From NCBI GenBank assembly GCA_021798795.1, contig JAJZBR010000012.1, positions 1-37,754 of the forward strand: a stretch of 37,754 bases of DNA, read 5' to 3'. Positions 7,610 to 16,742 of this stretch are shown piece by piece; the stretch's first letter is position 1; each line of letters begins with the position of its first letter. Both the position numbers and the translations under genes were made by a program. The notes under the pieces were generated by a model. The model had not been told where the DNA came from. It worked only from the letters and a program-made list of their open reading frames with translations, and made no database searches. Source of the DNA: Pseudomonadota bacterium. GTDB lineage: Bacteria > Pseudomonadota > Gammaproteobacteria > JAKAQQ01.

Positions 7610-9505
7610 TCAGGATCCGGAGGGGGGATCGAGATCCCGGTATGGATGCCGATGGGGTGGAACCCGGTGCGTTTCGAGGTAGGTTTCGATGATCCGGCGG
7701 GCGATCGGTGCGATGAGGGCGCCGGCTACACCATGTTGGACGAAGATCGCAACCGCGATCCTCGGGTGTGGAACCGGTCCGAAAGCGATGAAAACGGCGT
7801 TATCGCGTTCGGACTTGGGAATCAGGTGATAGTTTATGAAATCGCTGCGGTCCCGGTTGCTGATCTGGGCCGTGCCGGTTTTTCCAGCGAGTGCGTATTC
7901 CAGGCCATCATCGATCCCATGAGCGGTTCCGGTCGGGTTTTTGATGACGCTCTCCATGTCACGGGCGACGATCCGCCAGAGTCCACTCCGATCCAGGCGG
8001 ATCCTCCGCCTGGGTTCCGGCAGAACCGGATAGACCCGGTGATTCATCGGGTTTGCGATCGCATGGATGACGCGCGGCCGGTAACGCCGGCCCCGTGCCG
8101 CGATCGTTCCCACCGCGACCGCCATCTGCAGAGGGGTCACGAGCCAGTAGCCTTGTCCGATACCCGAGATGACTGTGTCGCCCTCGTACCAGGGCGCATT
8201 GTCATGCTGCCGTTTCCAGTCAGGAGAGGGCAGCACACCGGCACGCGCGCCGGCCAGGTCGATATCCGGCTTCTGGCCGAATCCGAATGGCTTGAGGAAT
8301 GCGTCGATCCTTAGGATGCCGAGGTCGACCGCCATGTGATAGAAAAAGACGTCGACCGACTGGGTCAAGGCCTTGCGCAGGTCGGTCACGCCATGTCCCC
8401 ACGGCTGCCAGTCGTGGTAGACATGCGTGGTCCCCGGCAACACGAAGGTTCCGGGACAGTAAAGGGTCGTCCGGGTCGTGATCACGTGATCGGCGAGAAC
8501 CGCGAGCGCAAGAAACGGTTTGATGGTCGATGCCGGTGCGTATTCACCCTGCAGGGCACGATTGAAAAGCGGACGGAGCGGGTTATCGGACAGTTTATGA
8601 TAGATTTTCTCGCTGATTCCGTTCACAAAACGGTTGGGATCAAAGCTCGGGGTGCTGGCCATGGCGAGGATGCCGCCCGTGTGGGGGTTGATGGCCACGA
8701 CAGCGCCGGCGTTCCGGCCGAGCATTTCGTGGGCGATGGCCTCGAGCCGCGCATCGATCGTAAGATAGATCGAGTCGCCGGGAACGGGTGGCTTGGTGTG
8801 TACGACCCTGACGAGGCGACCTTCGGCGTTGACCTCAACCGTACGGATGCCGGGGATCCCGTAGAGCAGGTTCTCGTAACTCTCCTCGAAACCGTCCTGG
8901 CCAACGTCGGATTCGGCGTTATACAGGCGGCCCGGATTCCGGCGCAGTTCTCCCGAATGGATCGGACCCACATAGCCCAGGAGGTGGGCGCCAATCGTGC
9001 CGAGCGGGTAAAAACGCTTGAGATGAGCGCGGATGCTGACCCCGGGCAGTTGATCCAGGTTGACCGCGAGCCGGGCCACGCTCCTCGTGCTGAGGTCGCG
9101 TTGCAGGGGGACCGGCTCGTAGGGCGGTTCCACACGGACGAGCTGCCAGAACAGACGCAAATCCTGGCGTCGGATCGGTACGATGGCTTCCACCCGGTGG
9201 AGCGTATGGCGCAGGTTCCGGACATCGTCCCGGTTGATCACGAGTTCGTAACTCGGGATGTTTTCGGCCAGCACGATGCCATGGCGATCGTAGAGGATCC
9301 CGCGCGGGGGATTGATGGGCAGCGTCCGGATTCGATTCCCGAGGGCAAGGGTGTCGTAGTAGGGGTGCTGCATGATCTGGAGATCGAGCAGGCGAAAAGT
9401 CAGGGCGAATATCAGCGCCACGCCGATCGCGATGGCCAGAACCATTCGCCTCTGGAAAATCCGGTATTCCCGGATGGGGTTCTTGAGCGGTGTGGTTTCG
9501 GTCAT
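7610..9505 (-). CDS. mrdA: Penicillin-binding protein 2, elongation-specific transpeptidase
   Basis: A class B PBP of 631 residues that cross-links side-wall peptidoglycan in the periplasm. It has one N-terminal membrane anchor (about 20-40), the dimerisation/pedestal region, and a transpeptidase domain with Ser326-x-x-Lys329 in P-A-S-T-I-K, Ser383-Val-Asp385, and Lys542-Thr-Gly544. The S-x-D rather than S-x-N second box is characteristic of PBP2. The ATG is three bases after the mreD stop. It is the catalytic partner of RodA encoded next. Confidence 0.94.
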   Translation of the reverse strand: MTETTPLKNPIREYRIFQRRMVLAIAIGVALIFALTFRLLDLQIMQHPYYDTLALGNRIRTLPINPPRGILYDRHGIVLAENIPSYELVINRDDVRNLRHTLHRVEAIVPIRRQDLRLFWQLVRVEPPYEPVPLQRDLSTRSVARLAVNLDQLPGVSIRAHLKRFYPLGTIGAHLLGYVGPIHSGELRRNPGRLYNAESDVGQDGFEESYENLLYGIPGIRTVEVNAEGRLVRVVHTKPPVPGDSIYLTIDARLEAIAHEMLGRNAGAVVAINPHTGGILAMASTPSFDPNRFVNGISEKIYHKLSDNPLRPLFNRALQGEYAPASTIKPFLALAVLADHVITTRTTLYCPGTFVLPGTTHVYHDWQPWGHGVTDLRKALTQSVDVFFYHMAVDLGILRIDAFLKPFGFGQKPDIDLAGARAGVLPSPDWKRQHDNAPWYEGDTVISGIGQGYWLVTPLQMAVAVGTIAARGRRYRPRVIHAIANPMNHRVYPVLPEPRRRIRLDRSGLWRIVARDMESVIKNPTGTAHGIDDGLEYALAGKTGTAQISNRDRSDFINYHLIPKSERDNAVFIAFGPVPHPRIAVAIFVQHGVAGALIAPIARRIIETYLETHRVPPHRHPYRDLDPPSGS

Positions 9506-9508
9506 GAT

Positions 9509-9991
9509 TCAATGCACACGATAGCGGCGCCGGATAAAGCGCAGTCCGCTTGAGACGGGTGGCCAAAGCCCGACGCTCACGAAGATCGGGATGCCATAAA
9601 GCAGGATGGGACCGGGCTTGGAAATGATCCCGTTGATCCAGAATATCAGGAATTCATAAAGCAGAAAGATTCCCGTCAAGGCCAGCATTTGTTGGCCAAT
9701 GTGGAGCGTTCGAATCTGGAGATGGTATCGCTGGATCACATAAGCAATGACCGATAAGGCGAGCGCGTGTTCCCCGAGCGGGCTGGCCCGAACGGCATCG
9801 AAGCAGAACCCGGCAAACCAGGACGTTACAATTCCCATGCGGCGCGGGGAGGCGAGGCACCAGTAGGTGCCCACCAGAGGAAGCCAGAGTGGCCGGCCCA
9901 CAACATACCAGTGCGGAAACGGCAGGATCGAAACCACCATCGCCACGATGAGCGTCAGCACAATGATGAGATAGGAACGCAAACCGCTCAT
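9509..9991 (-). CDS. mreD: Rod shape-determining protein MreD
   Basis: A 160-residue inner-membrane protein with about five hydrophobic segments and the usual length for MreD. It is assigned mainly from its hydropathy and its position between mreC and mrdA. Its ATG overlaps the mreC TGA by four bases, implying coupled translation. It links MreB/MreC to the RodA-PBP2 machine. Confidence 0.88.
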   Translation of the reverse strand: MSGLRSYLIIVLTLIVAMVVSILPFPHWYVVGRPLWLPLVGTYWCLASPRRMGIVTSWFAGFCFDAVRASPLGEHALALSVIAYVIQRYHLQIRTLHIGQQMLALTGIFLLYEFLIFWINGIISKPGPILLYGIPIFVSVGLWPPVSSGLRFIRRRYRVH

Positions 9992-10884
9992 TGGCCCGGT
10001 CCCGTCTTGCCGGAGGCCGGTTTCCGCCCGGGTGCCTTGCGCCGGATCAGAACCAGAAGTTCACGATCTTCTGAAATCGCTCCGAGTGGACGGGCGTCCA
10101 CCCGGGCGAAGGAACGGTTGGGGCGCAACTCGACCCGTGTGATCACGGCAACCGGGAACCCGTATGCGTAATGGCCACCCAGGCCGGAGGTGATGAGCAT
10201 CTGGCCAACGTGCACGCGGGTGTCATTGGGCAGGTAGGGCAGGCGCAGACGGGTGGGGATTCCGGTTCCGACACTGAACGTCAGAAGACCGGTCGCCGCC
10301 ACCTCAACGGGAACCATCTCGCTTGGATCGGTGATGAGAAGCACACGGGACACATGGGGCGCAACGCGGCTGACCTGCCCGACGAGACCCTGGGCATCGA
10401 TAGCGGCATCTCCGCTCTCAAGGCCCGCCCGGCGGCCCGCGTCAATCACCACTTCCTGCCGGTAAGGGTCGAGATCGATTCTGAGCACCCGGACGAGGCG
10501 GAAGGGCTGATGAATGGTTCGGATCCGTCCGAGCAGTGCTTGGAGGCGGTGGTTCTGGAAAACCAGGGGCCGTTCGGCTGCGAGATCAGCCCGGAGGCGG
10601 AAAATCTGCCGTCGTAAATCCCGATTTGTCCGGATGAGGCGCCCCCGCGAAGCCAGGGAGGGACCGATCGATTCGAGGAAGCCCGCCAGAGCGGACACGG
10701 GTTGTTCGAGCGCGAGGCCGGTTTCGGTCGTCAGTCGTGCGAGCGGCACGCCGAGCGGACGGCCACGATGCAGGATGAGGAGCGCAAGTGACGCCACCAC
10801 CACGATGGCAAACCGGACTTCAGGGTACGACTGATGGTGAAAGAGGCTACGTTCTGACCGACGCCGGAATGGTCGGAAACGCAT
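9988..10884 (-). CDS. mreC: Rod shape-determining protein MreC
   Basis: A 298-residue periplasmic scaffold that activates PBP2-RodA. It has a basic cytoplasmic N-terminus, one membrane helix (about 24-40), a coiled coil rich in Arg/Leu heptads (about 78-120), then the two-barrel domain with I-D-A-G-R-x-x-G-L and V-x-x-H-V-S-R-V-L-L-I-T-D segments typical of the family. It lies three bases after mreB and overlaps mreD by four. Confidence 0.93.
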   Translation of the reverse strand: MRFRPFRRRSERSLFHHQSYPEVRFAIVVVASLALLILHRGRPLGVPLARLTTETGLALEQPVSALAGFLESIGPSLASRGRLIRTNRDLRRQIFRLRADLAAERPLVFQNHRLQALLGRIRTIHQPFRLVRVLRIDLDPYRQEVVIDAGRRAGLESGDAAIDAQGLVGQVSRVAPHVSRVLLITDPSEMVPVEVAATGLLTFSVGTGIPTRLRLPYLPNDTRVHVGQMLITSGLGGHYAYGFPVAVITRVELRPNRSFARVDARPLGAISEDRELLVLIRRKAPGRKPASGKTGPGQ

Positions 10885-10887
10885 GGG

Positions 10888-11940
10888 TCATCGGATGTTG
10901 GACAAAGGTATCGGAATCCGGCCGGTCGATTCAAGCATCTCGAGGACGCGTCCCCCTCCGCGGGCCACGCAGGTCATGGGATCCTCGGCAATGATGACAG
11001 GAATCCCGGTTTCCTCGGTGATGAGCTTGTCGATGTCGCGCAGCAAGGCGCCGCCGCCGCTCAGGACGATCCCGCGTTCCGATATGTCAGCCGCGAGTTC
11101 AGGGGGGGTCTGCTCGAGTGTCTGCCGGATGGTATCGATCACTCCGCTCAGGGATTCCTGGAGCGCTTCGAGTATCTCGTTGCTGTTGACCACAAAACTT
11201 CTCGGAATGCCCTCCGACAGGCTGCGTCCACGCACCTCGAACTCGCGCACCTCTTGGCTCGGAAAGGCAGAACCGATCTCGATCTTGATGCGTTCAGAAG
11301 TCGCTTCGCCAATCAGGATGTTGTAGTTGCGCCGGATATATTGCTGGATGGCTTCATCGAAGCGGTCCCCACCGATGCGAGCCGATTGCGCGAAGACAAT
11401 GCCATTGAGCGAAATTACGGCGACCTCCGAAGTCCCGCCGCCGATATCGAGCACCATGGCGCCCTTGGCTTCGTGAATCGCCAGTCCCGCGCCCAGTGCC
11501 GCTGCCACCGGCTCTTCCAGAAGGTAGACCTGGCGGGCTCCCGCTCCGTGCGCGGAATCCATGATCGCGCGTCGCTCAACCGGATTCGAGCCGAAGGGAA
11601 CACAGACGACGACGCGTGGACTGAGGTGCATCCAGCTTTGGCTTTGTGCCTTGCGGATGAAGTGTTTGAGCATCTGCTCGGTCAGGGTGAAATCGGAGAT
11701 GACCCCGTTCTTGAGCGGCCGGATGGCGGTGATGTGGCCGGGGGTGCGGCCCAGCATGAGTTTCGCCTCGAGACCGTAAGCCTCTATTTTCCGGGAGCCA
11801 TGGTCGGATTCCTCCCGTACCGCGACAACCGAAGGCTCATTCAGGATGATCCCCTGGCCCCGGACATAGATCAGCGTGTTGGCGGTGCCCAGGTCAATGG
11901 ACAGGTCACTCGAGAAATAACGGGTCAGGCGGGATAGCAT
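10888..11940 (-). CDS. mreB: Actin-like rod shape-determining protein MreB
   Basis: A 350-residue bacterial actin that directs lateral wall synthesis. The ATPase phosphate-binding segments are clear: D-L-G-T-A-N-T-L near the N-terminus, D-I-G-G-G-T-S-E in the middle, and S-G-G-G-A-L-L later. The ATG at 11940 reproduces the E. coli N-terminus (M-L-x-x-...-S-x-D-L-S-I-D-L-G). An in-frame ATG at 11976 is rejected because the likely transcription start lies downstream of it. It is the first gene of the minus-strand operon reaching to 2287. Confidence 0.95.
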   Translation of the reverse strand: MLSRLTRYFSSDLSIDLGTANTLIYVRGQGIILNEPSVVAVREESDHGSRKIEAYGLEAKLMLGRTPGHITAIRPLKNGVISDFTLTEQMLKHFIRKAQSQSWMHLSPRVVVCVPFGSNPVERRAIMDSAHGAGARQVYLLEEPVAAALGAGLAIHEAKGAMVLDIGGGTSEVAVISLNGIVFAQSARIGGDRFDEAIQQYIRRNYNILIGEATSERIKIEIGSAFPSQEVREFEVRGRSLSEGIPRSFVVNSNEILEALQESLSGVIDTIRQTLEQTPPELAADISERGIVLSGGGALLRDIDKLITEETGIPVIIAEDPMTCVARGGGRVLEMLESTGRIPIPLSNIR

Positions 11941-11976
11941 GAAAGGCTGCTTGGTATAAATGAGGCCAAGATGCAT

Positions 11977-12018
11977 ACTCTAGCAATCGTCCTCCCCGGA
12001 CGCAAGACTTGCTAGAAT
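11977..12018. promoter_or_regulatory. Mirror-symmetric divergent promoters for mreB and gatC
   Basis: On the plus strand TTGCTAGAAT (12009-12018) is an extended -10 (TG-n-TAGAAT). On the minus strand TTGCTAGAGT (11986 to 11977) is its mirror image. The two share an 8-bp inverted repeat, TCTAGCAA (11979-11986) and TTGCTAGA (12009-12016). No good -35 is visible on either side, as expected for extended -10 promoters. The 22-bp gap means the two -35 zones overlap, so polymerase binding may be mutually exclusive. Confidence 0.6.
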
Positions 12019-12045
12019 TGCGTGCTTGTCCCTGGAAGGATTGCG

Positions 12046-12333
12046 ATGATTCTTGCCCGTGATCAGATCGAGCGGCTGGCCGCGCTCGCGAGCCTCGAAG
12101 TCGGTGAGGAGGATGCCGGGCGGCTGGGGCATGAACTGGCCCGTATTCTCGATTTCGTCCGTGAGCTCGATACGGCCGTGACGGACGACATCGAGCCTTT
12201 GACCCATCCACTCGAGCTCAGCCAGTCGCTGCGATCCGACTGCGTGGGCGAGCCGGTTGACCGCGACCGGTTCCAGCGCGACGCCCCTCAAACTGAGGCG
12301 GGTTATTACCTCGTGCCGCGGGTAATTGAATGA
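12046..12333 (+). CDS. gatC: Aspartyl/glutamyl-tRNA amidotransferase subunit C
   Basis: A 95-residue GatC, the small subunit that stabilises GatA-GatB in the cytoplasmic enzyme that amidates mischarged Glu-tRNA(Gln) or Asp-tRNA(Asn). Family features include I[11 protein letters not shown] near the start and a C-terminal [12 protein letters not shown]. The ATG at 12046 has GGAAGGA six bases upstream. First gene of gatCAB. Confidence 0.93.
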   Translation: MILARDQIERLAALASLEVGEEDAGRLGHELARILDFVRELDTAVTDDIEPLTHPLELSQSLRSDCVGEPVDRDRFQRDAPQTEAGYYLVPRVIE

Positions 12334-12346
12334 GTGTCGCCCGCCG

Positions 12347-13783
12347 ATGAAACCTCGGGGCGTGCCCGTTCTGCTCGAAGGTGCCAAAAGTCGCCCCCAG
12401 GCGATCCTCAGCCATTACCGGGAGCGGATCCGTACCTTCAACTCCCGGATCAATGCCTTCATCACGGTGCTTGCGGAAGGGGAAGCTGACCGGATGCCCC
12501 ATGCCGGAGGGGGGATACTGGGGGGGCTGCCGATTGCGCACAAGGATATCTTTGTGACCCGTGACGTGCGTACCACCTGCGGCTCGCGCATGCTTGCCGA
12601 CTTTGTCCCGCCCTACGATGCGGCAGTGGTCGAACGGTTGGCGCATGCCGGCTGCACCCTGCTCGGGAAAACCAACATGGATGAGTTCGCCATGGGCTCA
12701 TCCAATGAGACGAGTTATTTCGGGCCGGTCCGCAATCCCTGGGATCTCGAACGGGTTCCGGGTGGCTCATCGGGAGGGTCTGCCGCAGCCGTTGCAGCAG
12801 GGCTCGCACCGGTTGCAACCGGCACGGACACGGGCGGATCCATCCGGCAGCCGGCAGCACTTTGTGGCATCACGGGATTCAAGCCGACCTACGGTCGCGT
12901 GTCGCGCTTCGGCATGATCGCCTTCGCCTCGAGTCTCGACCAGGCGGGCATCCTGGCCCGTAGCGCGGAAGATGTCGCATGGACCCTTCGCGCGATGGCC
13001 GGGCATGACCCGCGCGATTCGACCTCGGTGGCGCGGCCTGTTCCTGACTATGTCGAGGCGCTGGGCCAGGGCGTTCGCGGCCGTCGCATCGGCGTTTTGG
13101 AAAACTGCTTTGATACCGGTTTGGATCCTCAAGTAGGCGAACGGATCCGGGATGCGCTGCGGGTGCTCGAGCGGCTTGGGGCCACTTTGTGCGATGTCCG
13201 ACTGCCCCACCTGTCGCTTTCGGTGCCGGCGTATTACGTCCTCGCACCGGCCGAGTGTTCCTCGAATCTGGCCCGCTACGATGGGGTGCGTTTTGGATAT
13301 CGCGCACCGGGCGCCCGGGATCTCGCCGATCTCTACCGCAGGTCGCGCAGTGAGGGTTTCGGGCTGGAAGTGCAGCGGCGTATCCTCACTGGAACCTATG
13401 TGCTCTCCCACGGGTACTACGACGCCTACTATCTCAAGGCGCAGCGTGTCCGGCGGCTCATTCGCGAGGATTTCCTCCGCGCGTTCAAGACAGTGGATAT
13501 CCTGGCCGGTCCGACAACGCCCACACCGGCGTTCCGTCTGGGCGAAAAGACCGAGGATCCGCTCACCATGTACCTCAATGACATCTATACGATCGGAGTC
13601 AACCTGGCCGGATTACCCGCCCTGTCGACGCCAGCGGGACTCGTGGACGGCTTGCCGGTCGGTCTGCAACTCATCGGAGGGGACTTTGAGGAGGCTTTGA
13701 TTCTGGCTGCGGCCCATGCCTTCCAAGGCGCGACGGAGTGGCACCGTCTCGAGCCTCCCGGCTTTGAGGACTCCGAGTCATGA
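12347..13783 (+). CDS. gatA: Aspartyl/glutamyl-tRNA amidotransferase subunit A
   Basis: The glutaminase subunit and an amidase-signature enzyme. From the ATG at 12347 it has 478 residues with the Ser-cisSer-Lys triad at Lys66 (A-H-K-D-I-F), Ser141 (G-G-S-S-G-G-S) and Ser165 (T-G-G-S-I-R-Q-P); the 75 and 24 residue spacings equal those of the S. aureus enzyme. A TTG at 12326, overlapping gatC, is an alternative start; neither has a strong ribosome site. Ammonia made here is channelled to GatB. Confidence 0.95.
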   Translation: MKPRGVPVLLEGAKSRPQAILSHYRERIRTFNSRINAFITVLAEGEADRMPHAGGGILGGLPIAHKDIFVTRDVRTTCGSRMLADFVPPYDAAVVERLAHAGCTLLGKTNMDEFAMGSSNETSYFGPVRNPWDLERVPGGSSGGSAAAVAAGLAPVATGTDTGGSIRQPAALCGITGFKPTYGRVSRFGMIAFASSLDQAGILARSAEDVAWTLRAMAGHDPRDSTSVARPVPDYVEALGQGVRGRRIGVLENCFDTGLDPQVGERIRDALRVLERLGATLCDVRLPHLSLSVPAYYVLAPAECSSNLARYDGVRFGYRAPGARDLADLYRRSRSEGFGLEVQRRILTGTYVLSHGYYDAYYLKAQRVRRLIREDFLRAFKTVDILAGPTTPTPAFRLGEKTEDPLTMYLNDIYTIGVNLAGLPALSTPAGLVDGLPVGLQLIGGDFEEALILAAAHAFQGATEWHRLEPPGFEDSES

Positions 13784-15222
13784 AGTGGGAGTCCGTGATC
13801 GGACTGGAAGTCCATGCGCAGCTTCTGACCGAGAGCAAGATCTTTTCATCGACGCCGACCCGCTATGGGGCAAAACCCAATACGCAGGCGGGGCTCATTG
13901 ATCTCGGCTATCCCGGTGTGCTCCCGGTTCTCAATCGAACAGCCGTCGAAATGGCGGTCCGGTTTGGGCTCGCGATCGGTGCCACGATCGGCCGCCGGTC
14001 CGTTTTTGCGCGCAAGAACTATTTTTACCCGGACCTTCCCAAGGGCTACCAGATCAGCCAGTATGACCGGCCGATCGTCATGGGCGGGGCGCTCGATGTT
14101 CTCCTTGCGGACGGGTCCGTGAAACGGATCGGGATCACGCGTGCCCACCTCGAGGAAGATGCGGGCAAATCGGTTCACGATCTTTTCCCCGAATCGACGG
14201 GCATTGATCTCAACCGGGCGGGTACCCCGCTGCTTGAGATCGTCTCGGAACCGGAGATGCGTTCGGCCGAGGAGGCCGTGGCGTACCTCAAGGGCCTGCA
14301 CACGCTCGTGCGCTATCTGGATATTTGCGATGGCAATATGCAGGAAGGATCGTTCCGGTGCGATGCCAATGTCTCGGTTCGACCCCTGGGGCAGCGCGAG
14401 CTTTCAACCCGGACCGAGATCAAAAACCTGAACTCATTCCGGTTCGTGGAGCAGGCCCTTGCCTTCGAGATGGAACGCCAGATTCGGGTTTGCGAAAGCG
14501 GCGGGACCATCATTCAGGAAACCCGTCTTTATGATTCCGATCGGCGCGAGACCCGCTCCCTCCGGACCAAGGAGGATGCCCATGACTATCGCTATTTCCC
14601 GGATCCGGATCTCTTGCCGCTCGATCTCGAGGAGGGCTTTATCGATGCCATCGCCTCCGCGCTGCCTGAGTTGCCGCGCGCCAAGCGCGAGCGCTTCGAG
14701 ATCCGCTATGGGCTCGGTGCCTATGACGCCACGGTCCTGACCCAGTCACGCGAGCTCGCCGATTATTACGAAACGGTTGCGGGCACGGATGGATTGGATC
14801 CCAAACTGGTGGCGAACTGGGTGATGGGAGAGGTTCTGGCCGGACTCCATCGCGATCATCTCGAAATCACCGGGGTGCCGATCGCTGCATCGGATCTGGC
14901 CGGACTCCTGGCCCGCATCGGTGATGGGACGCTGTCTGGCAAAATGGCGAAAGAGGTTTTTGAAGCCATGTGGTCGGGAGGCGGCGGCGCCGATGCCGTC
15001 ATCGAGGCACGGGGTCTCCGGCAGCTGAGCGACCAGGGCGCACTTGAGGCCGTGATTGATACCGTGATCGCAGCGCATCCGGCGCAGTGGTCGGAATACC
15101 AGGCGGGACGTGACAAGCTGCTCGGTTTCTTTGTGGGGCAGGTCATGCAGGCGACCCGTGGACAGGCCAGTCCCAAGCTACTTAACGATCTACTTCAGAA
15201 AAAACGCCATCCGCCATCCTAG
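13780..15222 (+). CDS. gatB: Aspartyl/glutamyl-tRNA amidotransferase subunit B
   Basis: A 480-residue kinase/amidotransferase subunit: W-E[11 protein letters not shown] at the N-terminus, [17 protein letters not shown] motif, and a C-terminal tail domain that recognises tRNA. Its ATG overlaps the gatA TGA by four bases. It ends 12 bases from the convergent MoeB/ThiF gene. Confidence 0.95.
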   Translation: MKWESVIGLEVHAQLLTESKIFSSTPTRYGAKPNTQAGLIDLGYPGVLPVLNRTAVEMAVRFGLAIGATIGRRSVFARKNYFYPDLPKGYQISQYDRPIVMGGALDVLLADGSVKRIGITRAHLEEDAGKSVHDLFPESTGIDLNRAGTPLLEIVSEPEMRSAEEAVAYLKGLHTLVRYLDICDGNMQEGSFRCDANVSVRPLGQRELSTRTEIKNLNSFRFVEQALAFEMERQIRVCESGGTIIQETRLYDSDRRETRSLRTKEDAHDYRYFPDPDLLPLDLEEGFIDAIASALPELPRAKRERFEIRYGLGAYDATVLTQSRELADYYETVAGTDGLDPKLVANWVMGEVLAGLHRDHLEITGVPIAASDLAGLLARIGDGTLSGKMAKEVFEAMWSGGGGADAVIEARGLRQLSDQGALEAVIDTVIAAHPAQWSEYQAGRDKLLGFFVGQVMQATRGQASPKLLNDLLQKKRHPPS

Positions 15223-15234
15223 ACAAATCGGCAC

Positions 15235-15984
15235 TCATCCGCGCCCGCACGTACGACAATCCGGATCCCGCGCGAGACGAACCCTGCGGAACGTTCCACG
15301 ACGGGCGTCGAAGGTGAGGAGAACCCCTGCCCAGGGTACGGGTCGCCCGGCAAGGATATCCAGGGTGGCTTGAGCCTGCAGGCTGCCGATGACCCCTGCG
15401 ACCGGTCCCGAGATGCCGTTCACGGAGCAGGTCTCGAGCGGTTCGAATGCAGCGCAATCCGGGAACAGGCAGGTGTAGCACGGGCTATCCGGCCTGCGAA
15501 AGTCGAATACGGCAAGCTGTCCCTCATATCGAATGCACGCACCGGTCACGAGTGGTCGGCGATGCTGCCGGCAGGCCCGGTTGACTAGATCGCGAGTCGG
15601 AAAGTTGTCGCTCGCATCCACAACCAGATCCACCGTTGCGACCGTCGCGTGGAGTTCGTCTTCCGCAAGACGCTCTGGGAGCGTTTCAATGGTGATCGAG
15701 TGGTTGCGCCCACAAAGGAGGGTCCGGGCCGATTCCACCTTGAGCTGCCCGATATCATCCTCGCCGAAAAGCAGCTGGCGATGGAGGTTGGTTGCGTCGA
15801 CCCGATCGAAGTCGTTGAGCAACAAGGTTCCGACGCCTGCTCCGGCGAGGTAAAGGGATGCCGTCCCGCCCAGTCCGCCCACTCCCACAATGAGGACACG
15901 CGCATGTGCGATCCGCTCCTGGCCCGGCACCCCCCAGTCGGGGAGCACCATCTGGCGAACATAACGGGTCTTGAGGTCGTCCAT
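15235..15984 (-). CDS. MoeB/ThiF/HesA-family E1-like adenylyltransferase
   Basis: It adenylates the C-terminal Gly-Gly of a small sulfur-carrier protein (MoaD or ThiS). It is 249 residues long, exactly the length of E. coli MoeB. Visible features are the nucleotide-binding G-V-G-G-L-G, the D-A-S-D-N-F-P-T-R segment with the catalytic Asp, zinc cysteines in C-Y-T-C and C-R-T-C, and a crossover-loop region with E-T-C. The sequence cannot separate MoeB from ThiF. thiS and thiG lie 14 kb away with no ThiF next to them, so this enzyme could serve ThiS, MoaD or both. Start ATG at 15984. Confidence 0.85.
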   Translation of the reverse strand: MDDLKTRYVRQMVLPDWGVPGQERIAHARVLIVGVGGLGGTASLYLAGAGVGTLLLNDFDRVDATNLHRQLLFGEDDIGQLKVESARTLLCGRNHSITIETLPERLAEDELHATVATVDLVVDASDNFPTRDLVNRACRQHRRPLVTGACIRYEGQLAVFDFRRPDSPCYTCLFPDCAAFEPLETCSVNGISGPVAGVIGSLQAQATLDILAGRPVPWAGVLLTFDARRGTFRRVRLARDPDCRTCGRG

Positions 15985-15987
15985 ACC

Positions 15988-15996
15988 TGATATTAT
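15988..15996 (+). promoter_or_regulatory. Extended -10 upstream of the MarC gene
   Basis: TGATATTAT gives a TG-n extension plus TATTAT, about 27 bases before the probable leader's ATG at 16031. No clear -35 is seen. Confidence 0.4.
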
Positions 15997-16030
15997 GACA
16001 AGAGGTTGATCGGTCGGTCCGGCGCGGGTC

Positions 16031-16672
16031 ATGAGCATCACGGAAATCTATCTCAAGTCATTTACGGCCTTGATCGCCCTGCTCAATCCCATCGGCGCCA
16101 TCCCGATTTTCATCAATTTGACCCAGAGCCAGATCGAGCGTCAGCGCAATCGCACCGCGCGCAATGCCGCGCTCACGGTACTCGCCGTTCTCTTGGTCAG
16201 TTTCTTCAGTGGGGACGCGCTGCTCGGATTTTTCGGCATCAGCATCGCCTCCTTCCGGATCGCGGGAGGGCTGCTCATCCTCCTCATGGCACTCGCCATG
16301 TTGCAGGCCAAGACCAGCGCCGTCAAACAGACCGAGGAGGAGATCGAGGATTCGAGTCTCAAGGAAAATATCGCAGTCGTCCCGCTCGGCATTCCGCTCC
16401 TCGCGGGTCCAGGTGCGATCAGTACGGTCATCCTGTATTCCCAGCAACACTCTTCGCTGCTCTATACGCTGGGCGAGGTGGGCGTCATCCTCCTCGGGGT
16501 GTTTATCACCTGGTGCTGCCTGCGCGGTGCCCCCTATATCGCGCGCTGGCTCGGCCGGACCGGCATCAACGTTTTTACCCGCATCATGGGTCTCATCATG
16601 GCGGCGATCGGAGTGGAGTTCATCGCGAAGGGCGTGCAGGCCCTGTTCCCGCTCCTCATGCGGCACGGATAA
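16031..16672 (+). CDS. MarC/UPF0056-family inner-membrane protein
   Basis: A 213-residue polytopic protein with about six hydrophobic segments. The family hallmark L-L-N-P-I-G-A-I-P-I-F lies near residues 17-27, and P-L-G-I-P-L-L-A-G-P-G-A-I lies in the middle. MarC proteins are conserved but functionally unassigned; the early link with multiple antibiotic resistance is not supported. It is transcribed away from the E1-like gene and converges on prmC. Confidence 0.85.
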   Translation: MSITEIYLKSFTALIALLNPIGAIPIFINLTQSQIERQRNRTARNAALTVLAVLLVSFFSGDALLGFFGISIASFRIAGGLLILLMALAMLQAKTSAVKQTEEEIEDSSLKENIAVVPLGIPLLAGPGAISTVILYSQQHSSLLYTLGEVGVILLGVFITWCCLRGAPYIARWLGRTGINVFTRIMGLIMAAIGVEFIAKGVQALFPLLMRHG

Positions 16673-16742
16673 GCCGCCGGACGAACGCCCTTGAACGGGT
16701 TGCCGGAGCGCAGGATCCCTCCCACCTCGCGCACCGCACCGT

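Noticed and set aside
6156-7682. 508-codon plus-strand frame opposite mltB and rodA
   Set aside because: Antisense shadow: charged, low-complexity translation without domains or a ribosome site.
8336-9553. 405-codon plus-strand frame opposite mrdA
   Set aside because: Antisense shadow of an unambiguous PBP2 gene.
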